From contig NZ_JAILYJ010000013.1 in the NCBI RefSeq assembly GCF_019793465.1, positions 124,001-188,000 of the forward strand: 64,000 nt of DNA, read 5' to 3'. The first letter of the stretch is position 1. Every line of letters begins with the position of its first letter. The notes beneath the pieces are model-generated. The model was not told the origin of the DNA, made no database searches, and worked only from the letters and a program-made list of their open reading frames with translations. The stretch is from Rhizobium croatiense. Its GTDB lineage: Bacteria > Pseudomonadota > Alphaproteobacteria > Rhizobiales > Rhizobiaceae. Position numbers and translations under genes: made by a program. Positions 26,759 through 35,573 of this stretch are shown here, piece by piece.

Positions 26759-28171
26759 TCACGCAACGGTCTTCAGCTGCTGGCCGGCAAGGCCGAGCGC
26801 TTCCATCGCTGCATCCAGCGAGGCTGCCTGGCGCTCGGCATAAAGCGCCAGCTCGTCCTGAACGGTGGCGCCGAGTGCGGCCTCGAAGGCGTCGCGGTTC
26901 GAGCGCGTCGCATAATTCTGCTGCTGGTCGGTGCCGAGATTCGACTGGAAGATGCCGGCCGCGCTGACGGGCAGGAAGTCTTCGTAGACGATCGGCGAGA
27001 AGACAAGATGACCCCTGGCGATCAGCGCTTCCGGATCGCCGGCCAGCGTGCCGTTGACCGCGGCGGCAATGCCTTCTGATGTGGCGGAATAACGGAAGAA
27101 GGCCAGGCCCTGCCTGCGCAGCTCGTCCCAGCTGTCCGGCAGCGCCTTGAAACGCTCGGCGAGTTCCTGATCGTAAGCGCCGGCCTTGGCGCCACCGGCG
27201 CCGACCCGCACTTCGCCGCGAACCGAGGCGAGCAGCCGGTCGTAGAGCGCCCGGCCCTTGGCCGTCAGCGCCACGCCGCGCTGTTCGATCTCGCCGAAAC
27301 GGGCGGTATGCGTCCCTTGAACGGCTTCCGCGTCACCGGCAAAGACGATCGCCTCCTCCAGCGCCTTGAAGCTCGTCTGCCGCAGCAGGATATCGCAATG
27401 ACGACGCGGCGGCCCTTCGATGACGGCCTTCGGCGTGATGCCGCGTTCCGGCATACGGGCCTGGACCGCGTCGATATCGAGCGTGCGCGGCGTCAGATGG
27501 TTGATATGCGGGCCTTTAAAGCTGACGACGTCGGCGATCAGCCGATGTGCGTCGTGCAGGCGCTTGTAGGTTTCGGCACTGACCGTCGCCTCGCCGTGCC
27601 AACGGAAGGTTTCAAGCGCCTCGGCGACGAATTCCGCCGCTTCCGCTTCGGTGAGGCCGCCATTCTGCTCGTGACGCTCGATCAGCGCGACGGCGCGCGG
27701 CGTATAGATGCGCCGCTTTGCCAAAATAGCCTCGGCTTCGCTGCGCAGTCGTTCGTCTTCGATCAGTTCCAGGCGCAGCAGTGAGGTGAAGACGCGGAAC
27801 GGATTGACGTTGAGTGCCGCCTCGTCGATCGGCCGAAAACAGGTGGAATGGACCGGCACGCCGGCAACCGAAAGATCGTAATAGCCGACCGCCTGCATGC
27901 CCATGACGGCGAACAGCCGGCGGATGGTGAAAAGCTCGTCCGCGGTGCCGAGGCGGATGGCGCCGTGGCGCTCGACATCGATGCGTTCCAGCTCGCCGGC
28001 GCGGGCCAGGCGCTCGCGCAGAGCCGGATCGCGTTCGAGGCAGCCGGCATTCACATCGGCGACCAGTTCGATCAGCGTGCCGTATTGCGGCACCTCCGTC
28101 CGGTACATCTGCGACATCGCCTCGGTGAAAAGCGAACGGATGCGGTCAGTGGAAACGAAGGTTTGCGGCAT
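26759..28171 (-). CDS. hglS: HglS, 2-oxoadipate dioxygenase/decarboxylase (DUF1338, VOC superfamily)
   Basis: A 470-residue protein of the DUF1338 family. HglS of P. putida is an Fe(II) enzyme that turns 2-oxoadipate and O2 into D-2-hydroxyglutarate and CO2, linking lysine breakdown to the citric-acid cycle. Recognisable parts: IELVADVNAGCL near the start, MQAVGYYDLSVAGVPVHSTCFRPID (first metal His and Arg site), HINHLTPRTLDIDAVQARMPERG (second His region), HTARFGEIEQRGVALT (metal Glu region) and the C-terminal LVFSPIVYEDFLPVSAAGIFQSNLG. It is the first gene of the minus-strand ama/hgl run, divergent from a LysR regulator. Confidence 0.88.
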   Translation of the reverse strand: MPQTFVSTDRIRSLFTEAMSQMYRTEVPQYGTLIELVADVNAGCLERDPALRERLARAGELERIDVERHGAIRLGTADELFTIRRLFAVMGMQAVGYYDLSVAGVPVHSTCFRPIDEAALNVNPFRVFTSLLRLELIEDERLRSEAEAILAKRRIYTPRAVALIERHEQNGGLTEAEAAEFVAEALETFRWHGEATVSAETYKRLHDAHRLIADVVSFKGPHINHLTPRTLDIDAVQARMPERGITPKAVIEGPPRRHCDILLRQTSFKALEEAIVFAGDAEAVQGTHTARFGEIEQRGVALTAKGRALYDRLLASVRGEVRVGAGGAKAGAYDQELAERFKALPDSWDELRRQGLAFFRYSATSEGIAAAVNGTLAGDPEALIARGHLVFSPIVYEDFLPVSAAGIFQSNLGTDQQQNYATRSNRDAFEAALGATVQDELALYAERQAASLDAAMEALGLAGQQLKTVA

Positions 28172-28259
28172 CTTGAAAACTCCGGCTCATTCCGTTTTTG
28201 CAGGATGAAAGTCTTTACAACCGCTGCGAAGCAGGAAATATCGCTAATTCGGAAATAGC

Positions 28260-28278
28260 TCATTCTGAAACGGAATGA
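28260..28278. promoter_or_regulatory. candidate operator in the hglS/lysR divergent promoter
   Basis: Inverted repeat TCATTC (28260-28265) and GAATGA (28273-28278) with a 7-bp spacer. A related half-site, CATTCCGTTTTTGCAGGATG, lies about 70 bp away, close to the hglS start. LysR proteins usually bind such paired sites between divergent genes. Confidence 0.4.
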
Positions 28279-28280
28279 TC

Positions 28281-29183
28281 ATGATCACTTCGAGACGCTT
28301 TCTGCCGTCGATTTCACATCTCGCCGCCTTCGCGGCGGTCGCTCGCACCGGCAGCGTCACGGCTGCCGCGCGCGAGCTCGATCTGACCCAGAGCGCCGTC
28401 AGCCGCCAGGTGAGCGCGCTGGAGGAGCAGCTTGGCGTCGAGCTCTTCCTGCGCGAACGCCAGACCATGCGGCTGACGCTTGCCGGCGACAGTTATGCCC
28501 GCGAAATCCGCGAGGCGCTGCGGCGCATCTCGAGCGCCTCCTTGAACCTGCGCGCCAATCCGCATGGCGGCACGCTCAATCTCGCCATTCTGCCGACCTT
28601 CGGCACGCGCTGGCTGGCGCCGCGGCTCGGGCGCTTCCTTGCCGCCAATCCCGGTGTGACAATCAATCTGGCGACCCGGCTTTCGCCCTTCGATTTCCGC
28701 CTCGATTCGATCGACGCCGCGATCCATTTCGGTCATCCGCACTGGCCTGGCGCCGAGCTCGCCTTTTTGATGTCGGAGCGCACGGTGCCGGCCTGCAGCC
28801 CTGACTTTCTGAAGCAGCACCGGATTTCGGAACCGCAGGATCTGCTCACCGTTCCGCTTATGCATCTGACGACGCGCCCGGATGCCTGGGAGCAGTGGTT
28901 CGCCGGCAACGGCGTGCCCTTCGAAAACGTGCACGGCATGCTCTTCGACCAGTTCGCCACCGCCGCACAGGCGGCGATCGCCGGTCTCGGCGTCGCCCTG
29001 CTGCCGACATTCCTGATGCAGGAGGAACTCAGGCGCGGCGATCTTGTCGCCGCTGTCGATCGGGAGATGGAGAGCCGAGAGCGCTATTATCTCGCCTTTC
29101 CGCCCGAACGCGCCGACTATGCGCCGCTTGCCGCCTTTCGCGACTGGATCGTCGCGGAAGCCGCCGCCAATCCGGCTGCGTGA
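28281..29183 (+). CDS. LysR family transcriptional regulator
   Basis: About 300 residues. N-terminal winged HTH: ISHLAAFAAVARTGSVTAAARELDLTQSAVSRQVSALEEQLGVELFLRE (about 9-60), then an effector-binding domain with GTLNLAILPTFGTRWLAPRLGRF and a DAAIHFGHPHWPGAEL segment resembling the GcvA group. The ATG at 28281 is placed after the palindrome; an in-frame ATG at 28275 lies inside it. It is divergent from hglS with about a 100-bp gap, so it probably controls the lysine-catabolic operon and itself (inference). The effector may be a lysine-pathway intermediate. Confidence 0.88.
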   Translation: MITSRRFLPSISHLAAFAAVARTGSVTAAARELDLTQSAVSRQVSALEEQLGVELFLRERQTMRLTLAGDSYAREIREALRRISSASLNLRANPHGGTLNLAILPTFGTRWLAPRLGRFLAANPGVTINLATRLSPFDFRLDSIDAAIHFGHPHWPGAELAFLMSERTVPACSPDFLKQHRISEPQDLLTVPLMHLTTRPDAWEQWFAGNGVPFENVHGMLFDQFATAAQAAIAGLGVALLPTFLMQEELRRGDLVAAVDREMESRERYYLAFPPERADYAPLAAFRDWIVAEAAANPAA

Positions 29184-29251
29184 GGAACGGCTTGCATCGG
29201 CATGGCGCTTTCGACCATTATATCAGCCAAACAACCTCTGCAGGAAATCCC

Positions 29252-29488
29252 ATGAAGCCGATCTTCGTACAGCTCCAATGCGCCCCCGGCAAAACCTATG
29301 AGGTCGCCGACGCCATCTACCAGACCGAACTGGTTTCGGAGCTCTATTCCACCAGCGGCGACTACGATCTGCTGCTGAAGGTCTACATCGAGGAAGGCCA
29401 GGACATCGGCAAGTTCATCAACGACAACCTCGCCAATATTCCCGGCATCGTCCGCTCGCTGACGACGTTGACCTTCAAGGCCTTCTAA
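29252..29488 (+). CDS. stand-alone Lrp/AsnC ligand-binding (RAM) domain protein
   Basis: A 78-residue protein made only of the RAM domain of Lrp/AsnC regulators: MKPIFVQLQCAPGKTYEVADAIYQTELVSELYSTSGDYDLLLKVYIEEGQDIGKFINDNL and IVRSLTTLTFKAF. It has no DNA-binding helix-turn-helix. Such proteins bind amino acids and form octamers, and may modulate full-length Lrp partners. It lies 68 bp downstream of the LysR gene on the same strand, next to lysine catabolism, so an amino-acid-sensing helper role is plausible but unproven. A RIME repeat begins at its stop codon. Confidence 0.85.
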   Translation: MKPIFVQLQCAPGKTYEVADAIYQTELVSELYSTSGDYDLLLKVYIEEGQDIGKFINDNLANIPGIVRSLTTLTFKAF

Positions 29489-29610
29489 AGCAATTTCAGC
29501 AAAAGTGTGCAGCGGTTTTGCCAGGCAAAGCGCGAGGCGCTTTTGCCGGGAATTGCTTAAAAACAAAAGACAGAGCATTTCCGTGATTCGAAGAAAAACG
29601 GAAATGCTCT
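29488..29610. repeat. RIME-type double palindrome, copy 3
   Basis: Palindrome A: AAGCAATT (29488-29495) and AATTGCTT (29551-29558) around the core CAAAAGTGTGCAGCGGTTTTG, with an inner GCAAAAGCGCC-like stem. Palindrome B: AGAGCATTTCCGT (29572-29584) and ACGGAAATGCTCT (29598-29610). This is the longest of the three copies. It begins at the last base of the RAM-protein stop codon. Confidence 0.8.
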
Positions 29611-29735
29611 GAGCTCCGTCAGACGCGGTTAACCCTTTTCGCGAAGAATCGCCTTTCCCAACGTCGCTGAAACTGCAGCTTAACGCCTGAGATATCTCAT
29701 CGTTGCTATAAGAAGCCGCCTCGACAGGAGGCGGC

Positions 29736-30935
29736 GTGCGCAGCGATAGGTGGAAAATGGCGATCGTCGAGGCAGACAGGGTGCGCGAGAGGCCGCAGCC
29801 GGAAACCGCGCCGCTGATCGTCCATGTCGTGCGCCAGTTTTTGCCCAATCGCGGCGGTCTGGAAGATGTGGTCGCCAATCTTGCCCGCCAGACCGTCCGG
29901 CGCGGTTATCGCGTTCGTGTCGTCACACTCGATTCGCTGTTCACCGCACCGAAGGAAAAACTGCCGGCGCGCGAAGACATCGACGGCATCGAGGTGGTGC
30001 GCATTCCCTGGTCCGGCAGCAGCCGTTATCCGCTGGCGCCCAAGGTTTTCCGCCATCTGGCCGATGCCGATCTCGTGCATGTCCATGCCATCGATTTCTT
30101 CTTCGACGCGCTCGCCTGGGGCCGGCGGCTGCATCGCAAGCCGATGATCGTCACCACCCATGGCGGATTCTTCCACACCCGGAAATACGCCGCGATCAAG
30201 AAGATCTGGTTCCGTACGCTGACCCGAGCTTCCGCACTGGCCTATCGGCACGTCGTCTGCTGCAGCGCCTCCGATCTCAAGCAGTTCTCCGAAATCGCGC
30301 CGGACAGCCTGCTGATCGAAAACGGCGCCGATATCGGCAAGTTCGCCGGCAGCGCGTCGCAGCGGCCAAGGCGCCGCATCGTCACCATCGGCCGCTTCTC
30401 GGTGAACAAGCGGCTGGAGCATCTGCTCGACGCGATGACCGTACTGAAGAGCCGCGATGCGGGTTGGCATCTCGACATCGTTGGGGCCGAATCCGACCTG
30501 AACCGGGCTGATGTCGAAGCCGCCATCGAAGGCCGCAACCTTGCCGGCCGCGTCACCCTGTACGTCTCGCCCGACAACAGCGCCATCCGGCGCATCATCG
30601 CCGAGGCCTCGCTCTTCGCCTCCGCCTCGGAGTATGAAGGTTTCGGGCTGGTGGCGCTGGAGGCGATGAGCGCCGGCCTGCTGCCGGTGCTGAATGCCAA
30701 TGACGCCTTTACAATGCTTGCCGGCCGGCATCCCGTCATCAGGCTAGCCGATTTCACCCATCCGGAGACCGCCGCGACAGTGATCGAAGCGGCCTATGAA
30801 ACTCTTGCGCGCCAACCAGATGTCGTTCGCGCCGAGCTGGTCGACGCCGTGCGCGGCTATTCCTGGGATATTGTCGCCGGACGTTATGTCGATCTTTATC
30901 GATCGCTGAACGTCGCCGCTGCCGACCGGATTTGA
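29736..30935 (+). CDS. glycosyltransferase family 4 protein
   Basis: A 399-residue GT-B glycosyltransferase. N-terminal domain: LIVHVVRQFLPNRGGLEDVVANLARQTVRRGY (acceptor side with the Gly-rich loop). C-terminal donor domain: VTIGRFSVNKRLEHLLDAM, then EYEGFGLVALEAMSAG with the two Glu of the EX7E motif. It probably moves a sugar from a nucleotide sugar to a lipid-linked glycan on the cytoplasmic face. The start is a GTG at 29736 behind AGGAGG; an ATG at 29757 is possible. It converges on the flippase-hydrolase gene with only 20 bp between stops, so it is likely part of the same surface-glycan locus. Confidence 0.85.
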   Translation: MRSDRWKMAIVEADRVRERPQPETAPLIVHVVRQFLPNRGGLEDVVANLARQTVRRGYRVRVVTLDSLFTAPKEKLPAREDIDGIEVVRIPWSGSSRYPLAPKVFRHLADADLVHVHAIDFFFDALAWGRRLHRKPMIVTTHGGFFHTRKYAAIKKIWFRTLTRASALAYRHVVCCSASDLKQFSEIAPDSLLIENGADIGKFAGSASQRPRRRIVTIGRFSVNKRLEHLLDAMTVLKSRDAGWHLDIVGAESDLNRADVEAAIEGRNLAGRVTLYVSPDNSAIRRIIAEASLFASASEYEGFGLVALEAMSAGLLPVLNANDAFTMLAGRHPVIRLADFTHPETAATVIEAAYETLARQPDVVRAELVDAVRGYSWDIVAGRYVDLYRSLNVAAADRI

Positions 30936-30955
30936 TCCTGCGGCCTGAAATTCCG

Positions 30956-33900
30956 TCACGCTTTGGCGAGACGGATAATCTCATCGAGTACGAACCTGCG
31001 TGATTGCGGCGGCGTCAGATTGTGATCGGCGTCCGGCAGCATCAGCAGCCGCACGTTCGGATAGCGGGAAAGCTTGGCACCGCGTGGTCCAAAGTGGAAA
31101 TAGACGTGGTCGAGGCCAACGTCGCCTTCGCTGTAGATCAGCGTCAACGGCACCTTGCGCTTGCCGAACTCAGCGAAGGAATGCCGGACTTCGCGGGCGA
31201 TGTGGCGCCGATCGGGGAGGAGCTCGAGCAGCGGCGCGATCCATGGGGACAGACGACGACCGGCAGCGATGACCATGTTCTGCAGCGCAGAGACGACATC
31301 CACCTGGCCGCGCAGCAGCCGCTTTAGCGTATCGAGCCGCGCCAGGCGCTGGCCGTAATCATCAAGGCTGCGGGGAACGGAGACAACATGTTCCTTACGC
31401 ACCGGTATCTCAGGATCCCAGTAATAAACGAAGGGATTGATCGACACGACGGCCTTCAGCCGCTCATCGGCGACGCCGGCGCGGAAGGCGACATAGCCGC
31501 CACTGCATCGGCCGGCCACCATCACCGGGCCGGCGGCGATGCCCTCGAGCAGATCGAGCGCGGCGACCGCATCGGCGGTCTGCGTATCGGAGTAGAGCAC
31601 CTGCTCCGGTGCATCGGGCCGCGGCGGACTGTCGCCGACATTGGCGGAATCGAAGCGCAGCGAAACCACGCCCTGGCGCGCAAGCTCGCGCGCCATATCA
31701 ACCGTCGTCCGCCCCCAGCCGGCGTGCCGGTCATAGGCCGTCGACAGGAAGAGCACGGCACTGCCGTTGATCTCGCCGGGCGGCCGGCTGACGACGCCGA
31801 CCAGGTGACCATGGCTTCCGAAGCGGACCGGCATTTCAACAAAACCATCGCCGGCCAGCGGCGGGTTCTCGATTTCTGCCGGCGAAGGGGCGGCGGATGT
31901 CTCCACCGTGGCCCCCTCCAGCCAGGTCGTCAGCAGATCGACGACAGCCATCGGGATCTTGGCGAAGAGCGGATTGGTGACGAGCTCGTCATAGCCTTCG
32001 AAAACCGTCTGCTCGACATCGGCGCCAAGCGCCTTCAGTGTGTCGGCAAAGGCGGTATCGTCGGCCCTGGCGGGACGTTCGAGGATCAGATAGCGGGACG
32101 CCGCCAACCCCTGCGGCGAGGTGATGTTGAGCTTGCCGAGCTCGCCGGCGATCTCCTCGGGCATGACGAGCCCGGCGATCTGAACCTTGGCGGTCTGGAC
32201 ATGCTCCTTGCCGAGGCCGAGATCGGCATCGATGATCTTCGACCACATGGTGAGTTCGCGCAGATAGGCCCGGCCGCTCAGCACCGGCGCCAGCATGACG
32301 AGGCTGTCGACGCCGTCGATCGAAGAGCCGATGCGTTGGGCAAGCGTTGCGCCGAGGCCCTGACCGATGAGGACGATACGGTCGCAGCCGGTGAGCGACT
32401 TCAGCTTGGCGGCCGCCGCGCGGATCGAATTTTCCCAGGTTTCCAGCCTTGCCGGCAGCGCGTCGAAATCGAGCGCATCGCCGGTGCCGCGATAGTCGAA
32501 GCGCAGGCTCGGCACGCCGATATCCGAAAAATGCTCAGCCGCAACACGGAAAAACTTGCGGCTGCACATCTCCTCGAAACCCCAGGGGCTAACGAAGAGC
32601 ACGGCGGCCGACCGCTTCTTCACCCCTGCATTCTCAGGCATGAACAGGCCGATCGTACCGTCGAAGACGACAGGCAGGGCAGCGCTGCGTCCAGCCCCCT
32701 CGGCCGGTTCGAGCGAGAACTCGCCGGGAGCGACCTTGGCGCGATCGGGATCGCCAGGAAGCGCCGGCGCAATGAAATTGATTGCGTGCCCGACCGGCTT
32801 GCGCAGCACGGACGGCATCTTGTCGAGAATGGAGCGCATGACGTCAACATCTTCGGCCGGTACGGCCCGCAACACCCGCAGCGCTGCGAAATAGCAGAAC
32901 GTGCCGGCGATGATCGCGCCGACCAGTCCGGCCGGACCATGGACAAATTCCAGCGCGGAAATGGCGCCGCAAGCGCAGAGCACGGAGGCGAGCGTCACCT
33001 TCGTCAGGCTTCTATAGAGACCCGAAAGCTGGGATCCGAATCCGGTCTGTCTGATCATCATCACCGACATTGCAACGAAGACGAGGATGCGCACCAGCGC
33101 GGCGCCCTCGGCGGCAAGCCTAGGTACGATCAGTAAACAACCCGCTACCATCACCAGGCCACCTATCACACTGGTATTCAGGCGGGCGCGGGCCCTGTCC
33201 ATCGATAGGAGGTAGAGGCTGAGGATCTGCATGAAAGTATAGGCGGGCGCCACCAGCGCCAGCAGCGCCACCACCGTGCCGCTGCGGCGGAACGCTTCGC
33301 CGAACACCACGAGCACCAGTTCGCTGGAGATCGCCGCAAGCCCGAGGCTCATCGGCAATACGATGTAGGCCATGCTGCGAGTGACGGCGGCGAATACCTC
33401 GACCGGCAGGGTCGAATCGTCGCTGTTATGTCGCCGCTCGGAATAATAGGGTAGCAGGCTGCCGGTCATCTGAATCGGCAGTTGCAGCGCGATATTGGCG
33501 ATCGACAGGCCGACGGCGTAGTAACCGACCATCTCCACCGACCAGAACTGCTGCAGGAAGAGCAGCTCGAGCCGGTTGAGGAAGATGGAATCGATAATGA
33601 ACTGGATCGACAGGATGACGGAGGACGAGGCGAGGTACTTCAGCGAGACCCCGCACCAGTCACGCCGCGCCAGCAGGATCGGCAGTGTGGCGAAAAACAG
33701 CACAAGCTGGCCGAGCGCATAACCGACGAGAACCCCCTCGACGCCATAGAAAACGGCGCCGGCTGCAACGCCGGCAAGCTGCACGATCGAGACGCCGACC
33801 GTCAGCTTAAAAAAGGTGCCAAGCTTCTTTTCCCCGATCAGGTAGAATTTGACGAAGGATCCGATCGCCTGGACGAAAAACAGCGCGCCCGTGACCAGAG

Positions 33901-34267
33901 CGACGGACGGCGCGGTCTCTGCCCAGTGCATCTCCTCGGAGGTCAGGAAGAACAGGGCGTAAAGCGCCAGCAGCGCGATGGTCGAAAACATCATGAAGCT
34001 GACGAGGATGGCGGCAAATCCTCGCCGGCGGCGCTCGTCATAACCTTCCGCCGAAAGCTGCGGCATGGTCTTCAGGAGCGTGATGCTGGAGCCGAGCTCC
34101 GCGATCGAGGCGCCTGTCATCACCAGCCACAGCGAGAAGGCGACGATGCCATTGGCCTCCGGCCCAAGCAGACGCGCCGTGATGATCGAGGAGACGAAGC
34201 CCGTCAGCAACAGCAGCATGCCTGCCGCCGCATTCATCACCGAATTTGCGATAATACCCTTCGACAT
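30956..34267 (-). CDS. Wzx-like flippase fused to two alpha/beta-hydrolase domains
   Basis: An 1103-residue fusion. Residues 1 to about 490 form a polysaccharide flippase of the MOP/Wzx superfamily with about 12-14 membrane segments (ITARLLGPEANGIVAFSLW at the start). Residues about 530-790 are an alpha/beta-hydrolase whose nucleophile elbow reads GQGLG (635-639): the Ser is Gly and no catalytic His is seen, so it is probably inactive. Residues about 805-1103 are a second hydrolase with elbow GRCSG, Cys921 as nucleophile, Asp near 1049 (IYSEGDVG) and His1082 (DADHN). Both resemble exosortase-associated hydrolases. It is the last gene of the carrier-protein operon. Hypothesis: it exports a lipid-linked glycan while the Cys domain transfers an aminoacyl group to it. 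The fused domains should face the cytoplasm or periplasm depending on the number of membrane segments. Confidence 0.85.
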   Translation of the reverse strand: MSKGIIANSVMNAAAGMLLLLTGFVSSIITARLLGPEANGIVAFSLWLVMTGASIAELGSSITLLKTMPQLSAEGYDERRRRGFAAILVSFMMFSTIALLALYALFFLTSEEMHWAETAPSVALVTGALFFVQAIGSFVKFYLIGEKKLGTFFKLTVGVSIVQLAGVAAGAVFYGVEGVLVGYALGQLVLFFATLPILLARRDWCGVSLKYLASSSVILSIQFIIDSIFLNRLELLFLQQFWSVEMVGYYAVGLSIANIALQLPIQMTGSLLPYYSERRHNSDDSTLPVEVFAAVTRSMAYIVLPMSLGLAAISSELVLVVFGEAFRRSGTVVALLALVAPAYTFMQILSLYLLSMDRARARLNTSVIGGLVMVAGCLLIVPRLAAEGAALVRILVFVAMSVMMIRQTGFGSQLSGLYRSLTKVTLASVLCACGAISALEFVHGPAGLVGAIIAGTFCYFAALRVLRAVPAEDVDVMRSILDKMPSVLRKPVGHAINFIAPALPGDPDRAKVAPGEFSLEPAEGAGRSAALPVVFDGTIGLFMPENAGVKKRSAAVLFVSPWGFEEMCSRKFFRVAAEHFSDIGVPSLRFDYRGTGDALDFDALPARLETWENSIRAAAAKLKSLTGCDRIVLIGQGLGATLAQRIGSSIDGVDSLVMLAPVLSGRAYLRELTMWSKIIDADLGLGKEHVQTAKVQIAGLVMPEEIAGELGKLNITSPQGLAASRYLILERPARADDTAFADTLKALGADVEQTVFEGYDELVTNPLFAKIPMAVVDLLTTWLEGATVETSAAPSPAEIENPPLAGDGFVEMPVRFGSHGHLVGVVSRPPGEINGSAVLFLSTAYDRHAGWGRTTVDMARELARQGVVSLRFDSANVGDSPPRPDAPEQVLYSDTQTADAVAALDLLEGIAAGPVMVAGRCSGGYVAFRAGVADERLKAVVSINPFVYYWDPEIPVRKEHVVSVPRSLDDYGQRLARLDTLKRLLRGQVDVVSALQNMVIAAGRRLSPWIAPLLELLPDRRHIAREVRHSFAEFGKRKVPLTLIYSEGDVGLDHVYFHFGPRGAKLSRYPNVRLLMLPDADHNLTPPQSRRFVLDEIIRLAKA

Positions 34268-34349
34268 CCGTCCATCCGCCAGGCTCGGCCTAAGGCCTGA
34301 TACCCGCCATCTCTAATGCGAAAATGTTAAAATAAAGCAGAGTGGCGCC

Positions 34350-35528
34350 TTAGCTCGCCTGCATCGCCGCCAGCGTCTGAAGCGCCTTCTCATAGCTGTT
34401 TTCCGCGAGGTATCGCAGCAGGAGCTCCCGCGCCTTCTCGGCCTTCTCTCGTGCACGCTCGGGTGCGCGGAAGATGTCTTGCAGGTGCGCGGCCGCCGCA
34501 TCAGGAGAGGGATCCGCCCAGACTGCGCCCGCGAGCCCGGCAAATTCGGGATGGGTGTCGACCACCGGAATGAGGGGAGAGTCGACCAGCCATGTATTGT
34601 CGGGATCGCAGAAATCCGCCGTGCCCGACCAGGCGGTTGAGATAACGGGCGTACGCTGCATGATCGCCTCGGCAACCGTCAGCCCGAAACCCTCGGAACG
34701 ATGCAGCGAAAGATAGGCGTCGGAAGAGCGGATGAGGCCATTGATATCGGCGTTCGACAGCCTGTCGGTGACGATCCTGATCCGGCTGTCGCCCGCAACC
34801 GAGGCAACCAGCTCGCGTAGGCCTTCGTCCTTGTTCACATCGCCGCTGGCCTTCATCAGCAGGACGGCACTTGGGGCTTCGGCGGCAAATATCCTGAAAG
34901 CCTTGATCACGGCCTGCGGATTCTTCCGGTTGATCGAGGAGCCGGCGCTGAAGATGAAGCTGACGAGAAAGGCGTCCTTCTCTATGCCGAACCTCTGCCG
35001 CATGCCGTCGGTCGCCGCCGCCTCGGTGACCGGATGCGGGACGACGATGACCGGCGCCTTGGTCAGCGGCGCGATCGCCCGCCGGGTGAATTCCGAAGGC
35101 ACGAAGACGGCGTTCATATAATGCATCGCATTGCGCCATTCAGCCGGCACGACTTCGAGCTCCCAGGCGAAATAGCCGATGTTGAAGGCGCGGGTGAAAT
35201 TCGCGACGCCCTTCTTCAGGATGGCGCGCGGCAGCATCGGCGGATTGAGGTGCCAGATACGGCTTCCCGGCGGTTCGGTGGAGAGACGCGACGGCGTCCA
35301 GCCGGCGAAGGAATGCTCGTCGGGTTGGGTGCTGACGTCGGAGAGTGAAATCGCCCGCCCGGCCTCCGACAGAGCCCCGGCGCAGAGCCTTGCCGATTCG
35401 CCGACGCCGACGGCCATCGAGAGATAGCCGACGATTTCCACCGGCCTGCGCGGATTGAAGGCCAGACGCGACCGCGGAATCAGCCGCTGCAGGACATGGG
35501 CGCGCAGAAAGCGGTATATCGTTCTCAA
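34350..35528 (-). CDS. glycosyltransferase family 4 protein
   Basis: A 392-residue GT-B enzyme. N-terminal half: VEIVGYLSMAVGVGESARLCAGAL (acceptor loop) and WELEVVPAEWRNAMHYMNAVFVPSEFTRRAI. Donor half: FIFSAGSSINRKNPQAVIKAFRIF, then SLHRSEGFGLTVAEAIMQRTPVI with the EX7E pair. It is distinct from the convergent GT4 at 29736, so at least two sugars may be added by this locus. The gap to the GH2 gene upstream is 45 bp and to the flippase gene downstream 82 bp, both on the same strand. Confidence 0.85.
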   Translation of the reverse strand: MRTIYRFLRAHVLQRLIPRSRLAFNPRRPVEIVGYLSMAVGVGESARLCAGALSEAGRAISLSDVSTQPDEHSFAGWTPSRLSTEPPGSRIWHLNPPMLPRAILKKGVANFTRAFNIGYFAWELEVVPAEWRNAMHYMNAVFVPSEFTRRAIAPLTKAPVIVVPHPVTEAAATDGMRQRFGIEKDAFLVSFIFSAGSSINRKNPQAVIKAFRIFAAEAPSAVLLMKASGDVNKDEGLRELVASVAGDSRIRIVTDRLSNADINGLIRSSDAYLSLHRSEGFGLTVAEAIMQRTPVISTAWSGTADFCDPDNTWLVDSPLIPVVDTHPEFAGLAGAVWADPSPDAAAAHLQDIFRAPERAREKAEKARELLLRYLAENSYEKALQTLAAMQAS

Positions 35529-35573
35529 ATCACGGTCTTTCTCAATGCGTCGGCATTATTTTTGGCGGAAGCA

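Noticed and set aside
31388..33136. 582-codon open frame on the plus strand
   Set aside because: Antisense to the flippase-hydrolase gene; low-complexity Arg/Asp/Glu composition and no recognisable domain.
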